Shown one piece after another: positions 1-6,087 of a stretch of DNA of 10,827 bases. The stretch covers positions 1 to 10,827 of the forward strand of contig JAOUET010000049.1 in assembly GCA_029858605.1 (NCBI GenBank), read 5' to 3'. Below the pieces are notes generated by a model. That model was not told the DNA's origin. It saw only the letters and a list, made by a program, of their open reading frames with translations, and ran no database searches. A program made the translations under genes and the position numbers. How positions within the stretch are numbered: position 1 is the stretch's first letter; every line of letters starts with the position of its first letter. This DNA comes from Coriobacteriia bacterium. Its GTDB lineage: Bacteria > Actinomycetota > Coriobacteriia > Anaerosomatales > JAENZW01.

Positions 1-1146
1 AGCCACCGCGACAGCGTCGGTACGGCACCTGAGGGATTCGCCGTGACCGCGCGCACGGCGATCACTGCGGTCGCGGCGATGGAGGACCCGGAGCGCAAGC
101 TCTACGGGACCCAGTTCCACCCGGAGGTCGCACATACGGAGTTCGGCCAGGAGATCATCAAGCGGTTCCTGCACGACATAGCGCAGATCCCGCCCGTGTG
201 GACGATGGTCAACATCATCGACGACGTAGCGGAACGAGTGCGCGAACAGGTCGGCTCGGATCACGTCATCTGCGCGCTGTCCGGTGGCGTGGACTCCAGC
301 GTGGTCGCAGCTCTGCTGCACCGCGCGATCGGCGATCAGCTGACATGCGTGTTCGTCGACCACGGTCTTTTGCGCCTCAACGAGGCGGAGGACGTGGTTC
401 GCGTGTTCCGCGACCAGTTCCACATCGATCTCATCCATGTGGAGGCCGAGGAGCGCTACCTGTCTCTGCTCGTCGGCGTGACCGATCCCGAGGTCAAGCG
501 CCGCATCATCGGCGAGGAGTTCTGGAAGGTGTTCTTCGAGGAGGCCGAGAGACTCAAGGGCGTGAGGTGGCTCGCCCAGGGCACGCTGTATCCGGACGTG
601 ATCGAATCCGGTTCGAAGACGGCCGCGAAGATAAAGAGCCACCACAATCTCATCCCGTTCCCCGAAGGAGTGCACTTCGAACTCATCGAGCCGCTCAAGG
701 CGCTGTTCAAGGACGAAGTGCGAGCGGTCGGGGCGGAACTTGGGCTTCCGGACGAGATCGTGCATCGCCAGCCGTTTCCGGGTCCCGGGCTCGCGGTGCG
801 AATCATCGGCGACATCACCCAAGACAAGCTCGAGATACTGCGCGAAGCGGACGCGATCGTGCGCGAAGAGATCTCGGATTGGGACGAGGACCGAAGCGTT
901 TGGCAGTACTTCGCCGTGCTCCCGGACATCCGCAGCGTTGGAGTGATGGGCGACGAGCGAACGTACGGTCATCCGGTGATCATCCGAGCCGTGGCCTCGG
1001 CGGACGCCATGACGGCGGACTGGGCGCGACTGCCCCACGATCTTCTTGCGAAGATGAGCAACCGGATCATCAACGAGGTGGAGGGCGTCAACCGGGTAGC
1101 ATACGACATAACCAGCAAGCCGCCCGGCACGATCGAGTGGGAATAG
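1..1146 (+). CDS. guaA: GMP synthase (glutamine-hydrolysing), 5' end missing
   Basis: GMP synthase makes GMP from XMP, ATP and glutamine in purine synthesis. The window starts inside the gene. Reading frame 1 is open from base 1, and its first codons already match the end of the glutaminase domain (SHRDSV, then APEGF), so the GTG at 43 is not the start. FHPEV at 115-129 carries the His and Glu of the class I amidotransferase triad; the nucleophile Cys lies upstream of the window. The ATP pyrophosphatase domain has the PP-loop SGGVDSS at 280-300. The dimerisation domain follows, with FPGPGLAVRI, RSVGVMGDERTYG and the usual C-terminus KPPGTIEWE before TAG. 381 codons are present; the family is about 510-525 residues, so roughly 130-145 are missing. 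The usual SHGD motif reads SHRD here. The chorismate mutase start lies 67 nt downstream on the same strand. Confidence 0.97.
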   Translation, partial: SHRDSVGTAPEGFAVTARTAITAVAAMEDPERKLYGTQFHPEVAHTEFGQEIIKRFLHDIAQIPPVWTMVNIIDDVAERVREQVGSDHVICALSGGVDSSVVAALLHRAIGDQLTCVFVDHGLLRLNEAEDVVRVFRDQFHIDLIHVEAEERYLSLLVGVTDPEVKRRIIGEEFWKVFFEEAERLKGVRWLAQGTLYPDVIESGSKTAAKIKSHHNLIPFPEGVHFELIEPLKALFKDEVRAVGAELGLPDEIVHRQPFPGPGLAVRIIGDITQDKLEILREADAIVREEISDWDEDRSVWQYFAVLPDIRSVGVMGDERTYGHPVIIRAVASADAMTADWARLPHDLLAKMSNRIINEVEGVNRVAYDITSKPPGTIEWE

Positions 1147-1155
1147 CAGACTCAC

Positions 1156-1174
1156 GCGCTCGGTGACCGTGCGC
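1156..1174. promoter_or_regulatory. 19-bp palindrome between guaA and chorismate mutase gene
   Basis: GCGC-T-CGGT-G-ACCG-T-GCGC is symmetric except for the central base and one T/T pair. It lies in the 67-nt guaA/chorismate mutase gap, upstream of the mutase Shine-Dalgarno. It could be an operator or a small hairpin. There is no T-run, so it is a poor intrinsic terminator. The function is unknown, and a chance palindrome in GC-rich DNA is possible. Confidence 0.25.
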
Positions 1175-1213
1175 CATGGGCGAAACGTGCACGAAGGCAA
1201 GGGGCTGACCGAT

Positions 1214-1486
1214 ATGAGCGAGCAGACAGACATCGAGGCGAGAATCACCGAGTTGCGTGACCGGATCGACGACGTGGATTGCGAGCTCGTCAAGCTTCTC
1301 AACGAGCGAGCGGAGATCGCACTCGCCATTCGCGAACTCAAGCCGAAGGTGCATCTGGGACTCTACGATCCACGTCGCGAGGAGGAGATCTTCGCACACC
1401 TGGCATCGTGCAACGAGGGCCCGCTCTTCGCGGAGAACCTCCGCGAGATCTACGAGGCGATCCTGCACGTCATGAAGGAGCTCTGA
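1214..1486 (+). CDS. Chorismate mutase, AroQ type (monofunctional, short)
   Basis: The product should convert chorismate to prephenate, the first step toward Phe and Tyr. The ATG at 1214 is chosen because AAGGCAAGGGG lies about 9 nt upstream; an in-frame GTG at 1163 would add 17 unlike residues. The 90-residue all-helical protein aligns by eye with E. coli CM. R15, R32, K43, D52, R55 and E56 sit where E. coli R11, R28, K39, D48, R51 and E52 sit. The helix 3 end is unusual: the position of Ser84 appears to be Met87, and the protein stops one residue before the position of Gln88. The region around NEGPLF and EIYEAI resembles the CM domain fused to Bacillus AroA. It is followed after 5 nt by the DAHP synthase, so the two are probably cotranscribed and may form a complex. 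Confidence 0.9.
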   Translation: MSEQTDIEARITELRDRIDDVDCELVKLLNERAEIALAIRELKPKVHLGLYDPRREEEIFAHLASCNEGPLFAENLREIYEAILHVMKEL

Positions 1487-1491
1487 TCGTC

Positions 1492-2286
1492 ATGTCCTCG
1501 GAGGCGCGCGCGACGGCGGCCGTGCAGCGCGACGGTGACGTGACGATCATCGCCGGTCCGTGCTCGGTCGAAAGTCGCGAGCAGATGCGTGAAGTTGCTT
1601 CGGCATGTAGGGAACTCGGCATTCGCGTGATGCGAGGCGGTGCATACAAGCCGAGGACCTCGCCGTACTCGTTCCAAGGCCTCGAGAAAGAGGGTCTCTT
1701 CGTGCTGCGGGAGGTGGCGGACGAATACGACCTTCTTGTGGTCACGGAGGTCGTGGACTCGGCTCACGTGGAGCTGGTCGACGAGTACTCGGACATCCTT
1801 CAAGTGGGGACCCGCAACATGGCCAACTACTCGTTGCTGAAGAAGATCGGCAAAGTGACGGCGAAATCGGGCAAGCCGGTGCTCTTCAAGCGCGGGATGG
1901 CAGCAACCATCGAGGAATGGCTAGGGGCAAGCGAATACGTGACTATGCAGGGCAACCCGAATGTCTTGCTGTGCGAGAGGGGTATCAGGACGTTCGAGAC
2001 CGCGACCAGGTTCACGCTGGACATAACGGCCGTCCCGGTGGTCAAGAAGCTCTCGGTCCTTCCTATAGTCGTGGATGTCTCGCACCCGACGGGGCAGGCG
2101 GACCTCGTGCCGGCGGTGTCTCGCGCGGCCGTGGCCGTCGGAGCGGATGGCATCATGGTCGAGGCGCACCCGAACCCCCGCGAGGCGTTGTGCGACGGCC
2201 CGCAATCGCTCGATCTCGTGGGACTGGGGCGTCTTGTCGCCGAGTTGAAGCCGATAGCGGCGGCCATAGGGCGCAGGATTGCCTGA
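1492..2286 (+). CDS. aroF: 3-deoxy-7-phosphoheptulonate (DAHP) synthase, type I-beta
   Basis: The enzyme condenses phosphoenolpyruvate with erythrose 4-phosphate, the first shikimate-pathway step. The ATG at 1492 has AAGGAG 11 nt upstream, inside the last codons of the chorismate mutase gene. The frame is open further upstream, but those codons overlap the mutase and show no similarity. At 264 residues it is a bare TIM-barrel catalytic unit. It has GPCSVES (C24), GGAYKPRTSPYSFQG (residues 49-63), the QVGTRNM segment, LFKRGMAATIEEW, CERGIRTFE, DVSHPTG (H198), VEAHPNP (E224) and D235 of CDGPQSL. C24, H198, E224 and D235 are the expected metal ligands. There is no ACT or chorismate mutase domain of its own. 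KDO8P synthase shares the fold, but KPRTS and the neighbouring mutase favour DAHP synthase. Allosteric control could come from the separate mutase (inference). Confidence 0.95.
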   Translation: MSSEARATAAVQRDGDVTIIAGPCSVESREQMREVASACRELGIRVMRGGAYKPRTSPYSFQGLEKEGLFVLREVADEYDLLVVTEVVDSAHVELVDEYSDILQVGTRNMANYSLLKKIGKVTAKSGKPVLFKRGMAATIEEWLGASEYVTMQGNPNVLLCERGIRTFETATRFTLDITAVPVVKKLSVLPIVVDVSHPTGQADLVPAVSRAAVAVGADGIMVEAHPNPREALCDGPQSLDLVGLGRLVAELKPIAAAIGRRIA

Positions 2287-2321
2287 TGAGTAGTGTGTGG
2301 ACGGCAGGATGAACAATCCTT

Positions 2322-2345
2322 GACGTCGAAGTAGTATCAGACGTC
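2322..2345. repeat. Paired GACGTC boxes upstream of the zinc-finger gene
   Basis: GACGTC occurs at 2322-2327 and 2340-2345, 18 bp centre to centre, in the 94-nt gap between aroF and the next gene. Each box is itself a palindrome. Together they could be a two-site operator, or a 6-bp hairpin with a 12-nt loop. The first box overlaps TTGACG at 2320-2325, a possible -35 element, but no convincing -10 lies at the right distance. The function is not established. Confidence 0.25.
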
Positions 2346-2380
2346 TTCCAAGGGGCGTCGCAAATCCGGCAAGCCACCGG

Positions 2381-2596
2381 TTGGGGGCGGAGTTGAGCAA
2401 CCTTGGCCTCGGCAAGTTCTGCCCGCACTGTGGAGCTGTGGGGACCAGGCGCTTGGGTCCCTGCAATGTCTGCGACTTGGCTGCATGCGAGAAATGCGGG
2501 AACATCCAACATGTCGGAGGAGAGAAGCAGATAGTCCATGACGAGTGTCTACACAAGTCGGGCGAATCCTTCTCGATGATTAAGTTCGTGAAGTAA
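2381..2596 (+). CDS. Small eight-ligand zinc-finger-like protein, unknown function
   Basis: I do not recognise the gene. The predicted 71-residue protein has C14-x2-C17, C28-x2-C31, C36-x2-C39 and H53-x2-C56, enough for two zinc ions. The overall spacing is x10, x4 and x13 between the pairs, which resembles cross-brace fingers (PHD, FYVE, RING) or a double zinc ribbon. No signal peptide or membrane segment is seen; the tail is basic and ends FVK. The start is uncertain. TTG at 2381 is the first usual start codon after the in-frame stop at 2321; TTG at 2393 is the alternative and keeps every ligand. Neither has a clear Shine-Dalgarno at good spacing. Base composition drops to about half G+C at 2521-2580 (hand count), below the neighbours. 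The regular ligand pattern and lack of an overlapping better ORF support a real gene. Confidence 0.7.
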   Translation: MGAELSNLGLGKFCPHCGAVGTRRLGPCNVCDLAACEKCGNIQHVGGEKQIVHDECLHKSGESFSMIKFVK

Positions 2597-2642
2597 TGTG
2601 GTATGGGACGCAAAATCACTTGAATCAGCCGGGGGGACCATC

Positions 2643-2843
2643 GTGAACGAACTGTACGACCTGGTGCAACGGGTCAACGCCGAAGTGGACCGGAGGGGGT
2701 TGGACGCCTTCCGGGTCCGCGGAGAGATTGCCCTCAAGGTGGGATACTTGATCTCGTTGGTGGACGAACAGACCCCTTCGGAACCGGACAAGGTGGAGCA
2801 GCTCAGGTTGGTGGCCAAGGAGGTTCTTGGCGTCGATCTCTAG
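2643..2843 (+). CDS. Small hypothetical helical protein, 66 residues
   Basis: I do not recognise the family. The GTG at 2643 is chosen because a G-rich run (GGGGGGA, 2630-2636) precedes it at short spacing; an in-frame GTG at 2598 would add 15 residues and lies right after the previous stop. The protein is charged and looks mostly helical, beginning MNELYDLVQRVNAEVD, with a middle segment GEIALKVGYLISLVDE and a second helix near the C-terminus ending EVLGVDL. It has no Cys, no signal peptide, and no clear membrane segment. It lies 46 nt after the zinc-finger gene and 70 nt before pcrA, all on one strand. Its context suggests nothing specific. Good codon structure and a ribosome binding site support coding; the function is open. 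Confidence 0.7.
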   Translation: MNELYDLVQRVNAEVDRRGLDAFRVRGEIALKVGYLISLVDEQTPSEPDKVEQLRLVAKEVLGVDL

Positions 2844-2896
2844 CTGCCGATCGTCGCCGATCTGGTCGGCCATACTCCGATACTCTCTTGAGCCCG

Positions 2897-2904
2897 TGTA
2901 GACT
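2897..2904 (+). promoter_or_regulatory. Possible -10 element for pcrA (near-leaderless mRNA)
   Basis: TAGACT at 2899-2904, preceded by TG, lies 9 nt before the pcrA ATG. No good Shine-Dalgarno is present before that ATG. If used, transcription would begin at about 2911-2914, giving a leaderless or nearly leaderless message, which is common in Actinomycetota. No recognisable -35 is seen at 16-18 nt. This is speculative. Confidence 0.25.
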
Positions 2905-2913
2905 GAGTTCTCA

Positions 2914-5151
2914 ATGAGCATCTTTCTCGACGACCTCAATCCTGCCCAGCGCGATGCGGCAACGACCACGGAAGGGCCCTTGCTCGTCCTTGCCGGTGCC
3001 GGCAGCGGCAAGACCCGAGTGCTGACGTATCGCGTGGCCCACCTCGTAGCCGATCTGGGCGTGTCTCCGCACGAGATCCTCGCGATCACCTTCACCAACA
3101 AGGCGGCCGAGGAGATGAAGACACGCCTCGGGAGTCTGGTGGGGCCTGTCGTACGTGCGATGTGGGTCATGACGTTCCACGCTTTCTGCGTGCGCATGCT
3201 GCGTCTCGACGCGGAGCGTCTGGGCTACGACCGCAACTTCACCATCTACGACGAAGACGATCGCAAGCGCATGATCTCAGCGGTCATGGGGGAGCTCGAG
3301 GTCGACCCGAAGCGATTCCCCCCCAACGGTGTCGGCGTGCGCATCTCTTCGGCCAAGAACGAGCTGATCGGCCCGCGTGAGTTTGGCGAGCAGGCCGTGA
3401 CTCCACCCGACAAGATTGCGGCAAAGGTCTACGAACTCTACCAGCGGAGGATGCGCGTCGCCAATGCGATGGACTTCGACGATCTGCTTGTCGAGGGGCA
3501 TCGTCTGCTGGCCGAGCACGCGGACGTTCTTGGCGCCTATCACGATCGGTTCCGGTACGTACTGGTCGATGAGTATCAGGACACCAATCACGCGCAGTAC
3601 CGCATCGTCAACCTGCTCGCCGAGCGCAGCCGGAACCTAATGGTCGTAGGCGACGACGACCAGTCCATCTACTCATGGCGCGGGGCGGACATCCGCAACA
3701 TCCTCGAGTTCGAGCGCGACTACCCGGAAGCGACCGTGATCCGCTTGGAGCAGAACTACCGCTCGACGGCCACGATCCTGGCGGCGGCGAACGCCGTGGT
3801 CGCCAACAACAGCGGGCGGAAGCCCAAGACGCTTTGGACTGCGAATGCGGGCGGTGAAGCGATAAGCCGCTACTACGCGAGCGACGAGCGCGACGAGGCG
3901 CGTTTCGTGGCCGCCGAGATAGAGCGGCTGGTCTCCGGCGAAGGCCGTTCCTACGCCGATTTCGTGGTCTTCTACCGTACCCACGCCCAGTCGCGCGTGC
4001 TGGAGGACCTCTTCCTGCGGGCGGGAGTACCCTACCGGATTGTGGGCGGAACGCGGTTCTTCGACCGCGAGGAGATACGCGACGTCATGGCGTATCTGAA
4101 GGCCGTCGTGAATCCTGCCGACGAGATCTCGCTCAAGCGCATCATCAACAAGCCGAAGCGCGGCATAGGCAAGACGACGGTCGAGGCGCTCGAGTATGCC
4201 GCCATCAAGAGCGGCATCCCGTTCGTGGAAGCGGTCGAGCGCGCCCAGGAGCTGCTCGAGGGGAGCAGGACTGCACCACGCGTCACACAGTTCGCCGAAC
4301 TCATCCGCACTCTGCGTGCCGTGGCCGGCGAAGGCTCGCTGCGCGACTTGGTCGAGGAGGTCGTTCAAGGCAGCGGCCTCGTCTCCGCGCTGCAAGCGGA
4401 GCAAACGTTCGAGGCAGATGGAAGAGTTGAGAACATCCGAGAGTTCTTCGGCGTGGTGGAGGAGTTCGCTCAGCTGCACCCTGAAGCCGATCTTCCGGAG
4501 CTCATGGAATGGCTGGCCCTGCGCAGCGGTGTAGACGCCCTCGTAGAGGGCGAGCGCGCGGTGACGCTGATGACGCTTCATACGGCCAAGGGCCTCGAGT
4601 TCCCTGCTGTGTTCATCGTGGGAATGGAGGACATGATCTTCCCCCACGCCAACTCCATGTTCGACCAGGCTGGTCTGGAGGAGGAACGTCGTCTCTGCTA
4701 TGTGGGCATCACTCGTGCACGCGAGCGCCTCTACCTGACGCACGCCCACTCGCGCTCGCTCTTCGGCACGACGCAGTACAATCCGCCGAGCATGTTCCTG
4801 GCCGAGATACCCGAGGAGCACGTGAAGGCGGCAGGTGCAGGTTCGGGTGCGCTGGCGGGTTCCCGCCTCGGGCGACATGCGGCTTCCGGGCGCGGCACCG
4901 GGTACGGACGCGGTACTGCAGCGGGTGGCGAGGGACGCGTCTTCGGGGCGGGGATGCCTCCGGTGCCGCGTGCACCGAAGCCCGCCGAGGAGATCGAGGC
5001 GTTCGAGCCGGGTGACGCTGTCGAGCACAAGACGTTCGGCCGGGGCACAGTGCGCGAGGTGAAGGGCGACCGCGTCACCGTGGCGTTCGAAAGGGCGGGC
5101 GAGAAGAAGCTTCTGGCGGGTTACGCTCCCTTGAGGAAAGTGCGAGACTGA
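2914..5151 (+). CDS. pcrA: ATP-dependent DNA helicase PcrA/UvrD (superfamily 1A)
   Basis: This is a 3'-5' DNA helicase expected to act in nucleotide excision repair, removal of protein or recombination roadblocks, and transcription-coupled repair. The 745 residues carry the full motif set: Q-motif LNPAQRDA (8-15), Walker A AGAGSGKT (27-34), Ia ITFTNKAAEEM, Walker B/DEAD-like DEYQD (219-223), III GDDDQSIYSWRGAD (246-259), IV EQNYRS (279-284), V LHTAKGLEFPAVF (555-567) and VI ERRLCYVGITRARERLY. A Gly/Arg/Ala-rich linker (about 637-690) leads to a Tudor-like C-terminal domain (about 697-743: GDAVEHKTFGRGTV), which in known PcrA/UvrD contacts RNA polymerase. There is no RecB-like nuclease, so AddA/RecB is excluded. 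The ATG at 2914 gives the normal N-terminus but has only a weak ribosome site. Length is typical. Confidence 0.97.
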   Translation: MSIFLDDLNPAQRDAATTTEGPLLVLAGAGSGKTRVLTYRVAHLVADLGVSPHEILAITFTNKAAEEMKTRLGSLVGPVVRAMWVMTFHAFCVRMLRLDAERLGYDRNFTIYDEDDRKRMISAVMGELEVDPKRFPPNGVGVRISSAKNELIGPREFGEQAVTPPDKIAAKVYELYQRRMRVANAMDFDDLLVEGHRLLAEHADVLGAYHDRFRYVLVDEYQDTNHAQYRIVNLLAERSRNLMVVGDDDQSIYSWRGADIRNILEFERDYPEATVIRLEQNYRSTATILAAANAVVANNSGRKPKTLWTANAGGEAISRYYASDERDEARFVAAEIERLVSGEGRSYADFVVFYRTHAQSRVLEDLFLRAGVPYRIVGGTRFFDREEIRDVMAYLKAVVNPADEISLKRIINKPKRGIGKTTVEALEYAAIKSGIPFVEAVERAQELLEGSRTAPRVTQFAELIRTLRAVAGEGSLRDLVEEVVQGSGLVSALQAEQTFEADGRVENIREFFGVVEEFAQLHPEADLPELMEWLALRSGVDALVEGERAVTLMTLHTAKGLEFPAVFIVGMEDMIFPHANSMFDQAGLEEERRLCYVGITRARERLYLTHAHSRSLFGTTQYNPPSMFLAEIPEEHVKAAGAGSGALAGSRLGRHAASGRGTGYGRGTAAGGEGRVFGAGMPPVPRAPKPAEEIEAFEPGDAVEHKTFGRGTVREVKGDRVTVAFERAGEKKLLAGYAPLRKVRD

Positions 5152-5187
5152 AACCTGGTCAGCGCTGTGCGAGCAAGGCGAGGAGGT

Positions 5188-5222
5188 CGGGGCTGATCTG
5201 GAAGAAGCAGATAGCTGCCCCG
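5188..5222 (+). terminator. Strong hairpin after pcrA, candidate terminator
   Basis: CGGGGC (5188-5193) pairs with GCCCCG (5217-5222), and inside it ATCTG (5196-5200) pairs with CAGAT (5208-5212). The loop is GAAGAAG, with a small internal loop of TG opposite AGCT. It lies 37-71 nt past the pcrA stop and ends 31 nt before the PAP2 start. No T-run follows, so it may be a T-less terminator, an mRNA 3'-end stabiliser, or a structured leader of the PAP2 gene. Confidence 0.4.
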
Positions 5223-5253
5223 CTCGTCGAAGGCGCATCGTGAGGGAGGGCTC

Positions 5254-5925
5254 GTGACTCGGATCGTCGAGGACTCTTGGCGCAAGGATCCCCGCGCGGG
5301 GGTTCTCGTGATCGTGTTCGGAGTCGCGATTGTCAGCTTCGTGCTACTGGTCGTTGCCGCGATGCTCTTTCCGTCGTTCGCGGCGCTGGATGAGACGGCC
5401 TCGTCCGCCTTCGCTTCCATCGACAGCGACTTCCTCGACAGCGCGTCTCGCGCTTTCACGCGTCTCGGCGACATTGAGATCATGATGTTGCTGACAGCTC
5501 TCGCGTCCGTAGCACTGTGGTATACAGGCAGGCGCCCCGAGAGCATCCTTCTCGCCGCGACGGTCGCGCTGGGAACCGGGCTGGGCAGCCTGTTCAAAGA
5601 CATCTTCGAGCGAGCGCGCCCCGATTTCGAGTACGTGCGCATCCCGATTCCGGATACCTACAGCTTCCCGTCCGGGCACGCGCTCGCGAGCTTCCTGTTG
5701 TTCTCAACGATCGCGTTCATCGTTGTCCTCGAGGCGGAGCGCTTCGCCACACGCGTTTGGGTGACCACAGCCTTGTTGACGCTCGGAGTGTTCGTCGGGC
5801 TGTCGCGTGTGTATCTGGGAGTACACTACTTCGGCGATGTGATCGCGTCGTGGATGCTCGGCTCGGCGTGGATGACGGTGACCGTGGCTTCGTACTTCTG
5901 GCTGACGCGTCAGCAGGCCGAATAG
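5254..5925 (+). CDS. PAP2-family membrane phosphatase
   Basis: This is an integral membrane phosphatidic-acid-phosphatase-like enzyme. Such proteins dephosphorylate lipid phosphates, for example undecaprenyl pyrophosphate (BacA-independent recycling) or phosphatidate; the substrate cannot be decided here. All three active-site motifs are intact in 223 residues: K115-x6-RP (KDIFERARP), PSGH at 139-142, and SR184-185-x5-H191-x3-D195. Membrane segments by eye: about 17-38, 76-90, 97-114, 143-160, 168-182 and 197-216, close to the usual six. The GTG at 5254 has GGGAGGG just upstream. It stands 102 nt after pcrA, separated by a hairpin, and has hairpins beyond its stop, so it is likely a separate unit. 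It converges on the trkA operon. Confidence 0.92.
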   Translation: MTRIVEDSWRKDPRAGVLVIVFGVAIVSFVLLVVAAMLFPSFAALDETASSAFASIDSDFLDSASRAFTRLGDIEIMMLLTALASVALWYTGRRPESILLAATVALGTGLGSLFKDIFERARPDFEYVRIPIPDTYSFPSGHALASFLLFSTIAFIVVLEAERFATRVWVTTALLTLGVFVGLSRVYLGVHYFGDVIASWMLGSAWMTVTVASYFWLTRQQAE

Positions 5926-5928
5926 TAA

Positions 5929-5960
5929 CAGGGCGCGCTGAGGGGGAATAGCACGCCCTG
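5929..5960. terminator. Inverted repeat after PAP2 gene, candidate terminator
   Basis: CAGGGCG (5929-5935) is perfectly complementary to CGCCCTG (5954-5960). Inside, after one mismatch, GCT (5937-5939) pairs with AGC (5950-5952), leaving a 10-nt loop. It begins 3 nt after the PAP2 stop and is followed by TCTTAC, only a weak T-tract. The position in a convergent gap fits a terminator for the plus-strand gene, possibly for both strands. Confidence 0.5.
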
Positions 5961-5975
5961 TCTTACGAGCGGCGT

Positions 5976-5996
5976 TTCCCGCCCCGAGGGGGGGAA
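5976..5996. terminator. Second GC-rich hairpin in the convergent gap
   Basis: TTCCC (5976-5980) plus CCC (5982-5984) pair with the G-run and AA at 5989-5996, with a single bulged G5981 and a CGAG loop. It lies 15 nt past the first hairpin and about 90 nt past the minus-strand trkA stop at 6088. It could help end transcription from either side. No T-run follows on either strand. The remaining 5997-6087 shows no gene. Confidence 0.4.
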
Positions 5997-6087
5997 GTGA
6001 AGGGCGGGTCGCTCTGCTCTACGGGACGCTGAAGCAACTGGCGTGCCTATTATGCGCTTCGAGGCCGGAGCTATGCACTACGATGGG

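Noticed and set aside
43..45. GTG as the guaA start
   Set aside because: Conserved GuaA residues are encoded before it back to base 1, so the gene simply enters from the left edge.
198..1166. 322-codon plus-strand frame inside guaA
   Set aside because: Out-of-frame shadow of guaA, very Arg/Gly-rich, no domain.
1484..1494. Frameshift splitting a fused chorismate mutase/DAHP synthase
   Set aside because: The second gene has its own ATG and an AAGGAG site, and the sequence between the domains is much shorter than the Bacillus AroA linker, so two genuine genes fit better than an error or a programmed frameshift.
1921..2619. 232-codon minus-strand frame across aroF and the zinc-finger gene
   Set aside because: Antisense to two better-supported genes; no recognisable motif or ribosome site.
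2846..2870. Small GCCGA/TCGGC hairpin and repeated GCCGATC before pcrA
   Set aside because: Only a 5-bp stem with no T-run; too weak to call a terminator in GC-rich DNA.
3673..5238. 521-codon open frame on the minus strand opposite pcrA
   Set aside because: It lies entirely antisense to a helicase with every motif intact; its translation shows no recognisable domain and is rich in Arg, His and Leu, as expected of a GC-rich shadow frame.
5926..6087. Possible tRNA or small RNA in the convergent gap
   Set aside because: No T-loop consensus, no acceptor-stem pairing and no cloverleaf could be drawn; only the hairpins listed.
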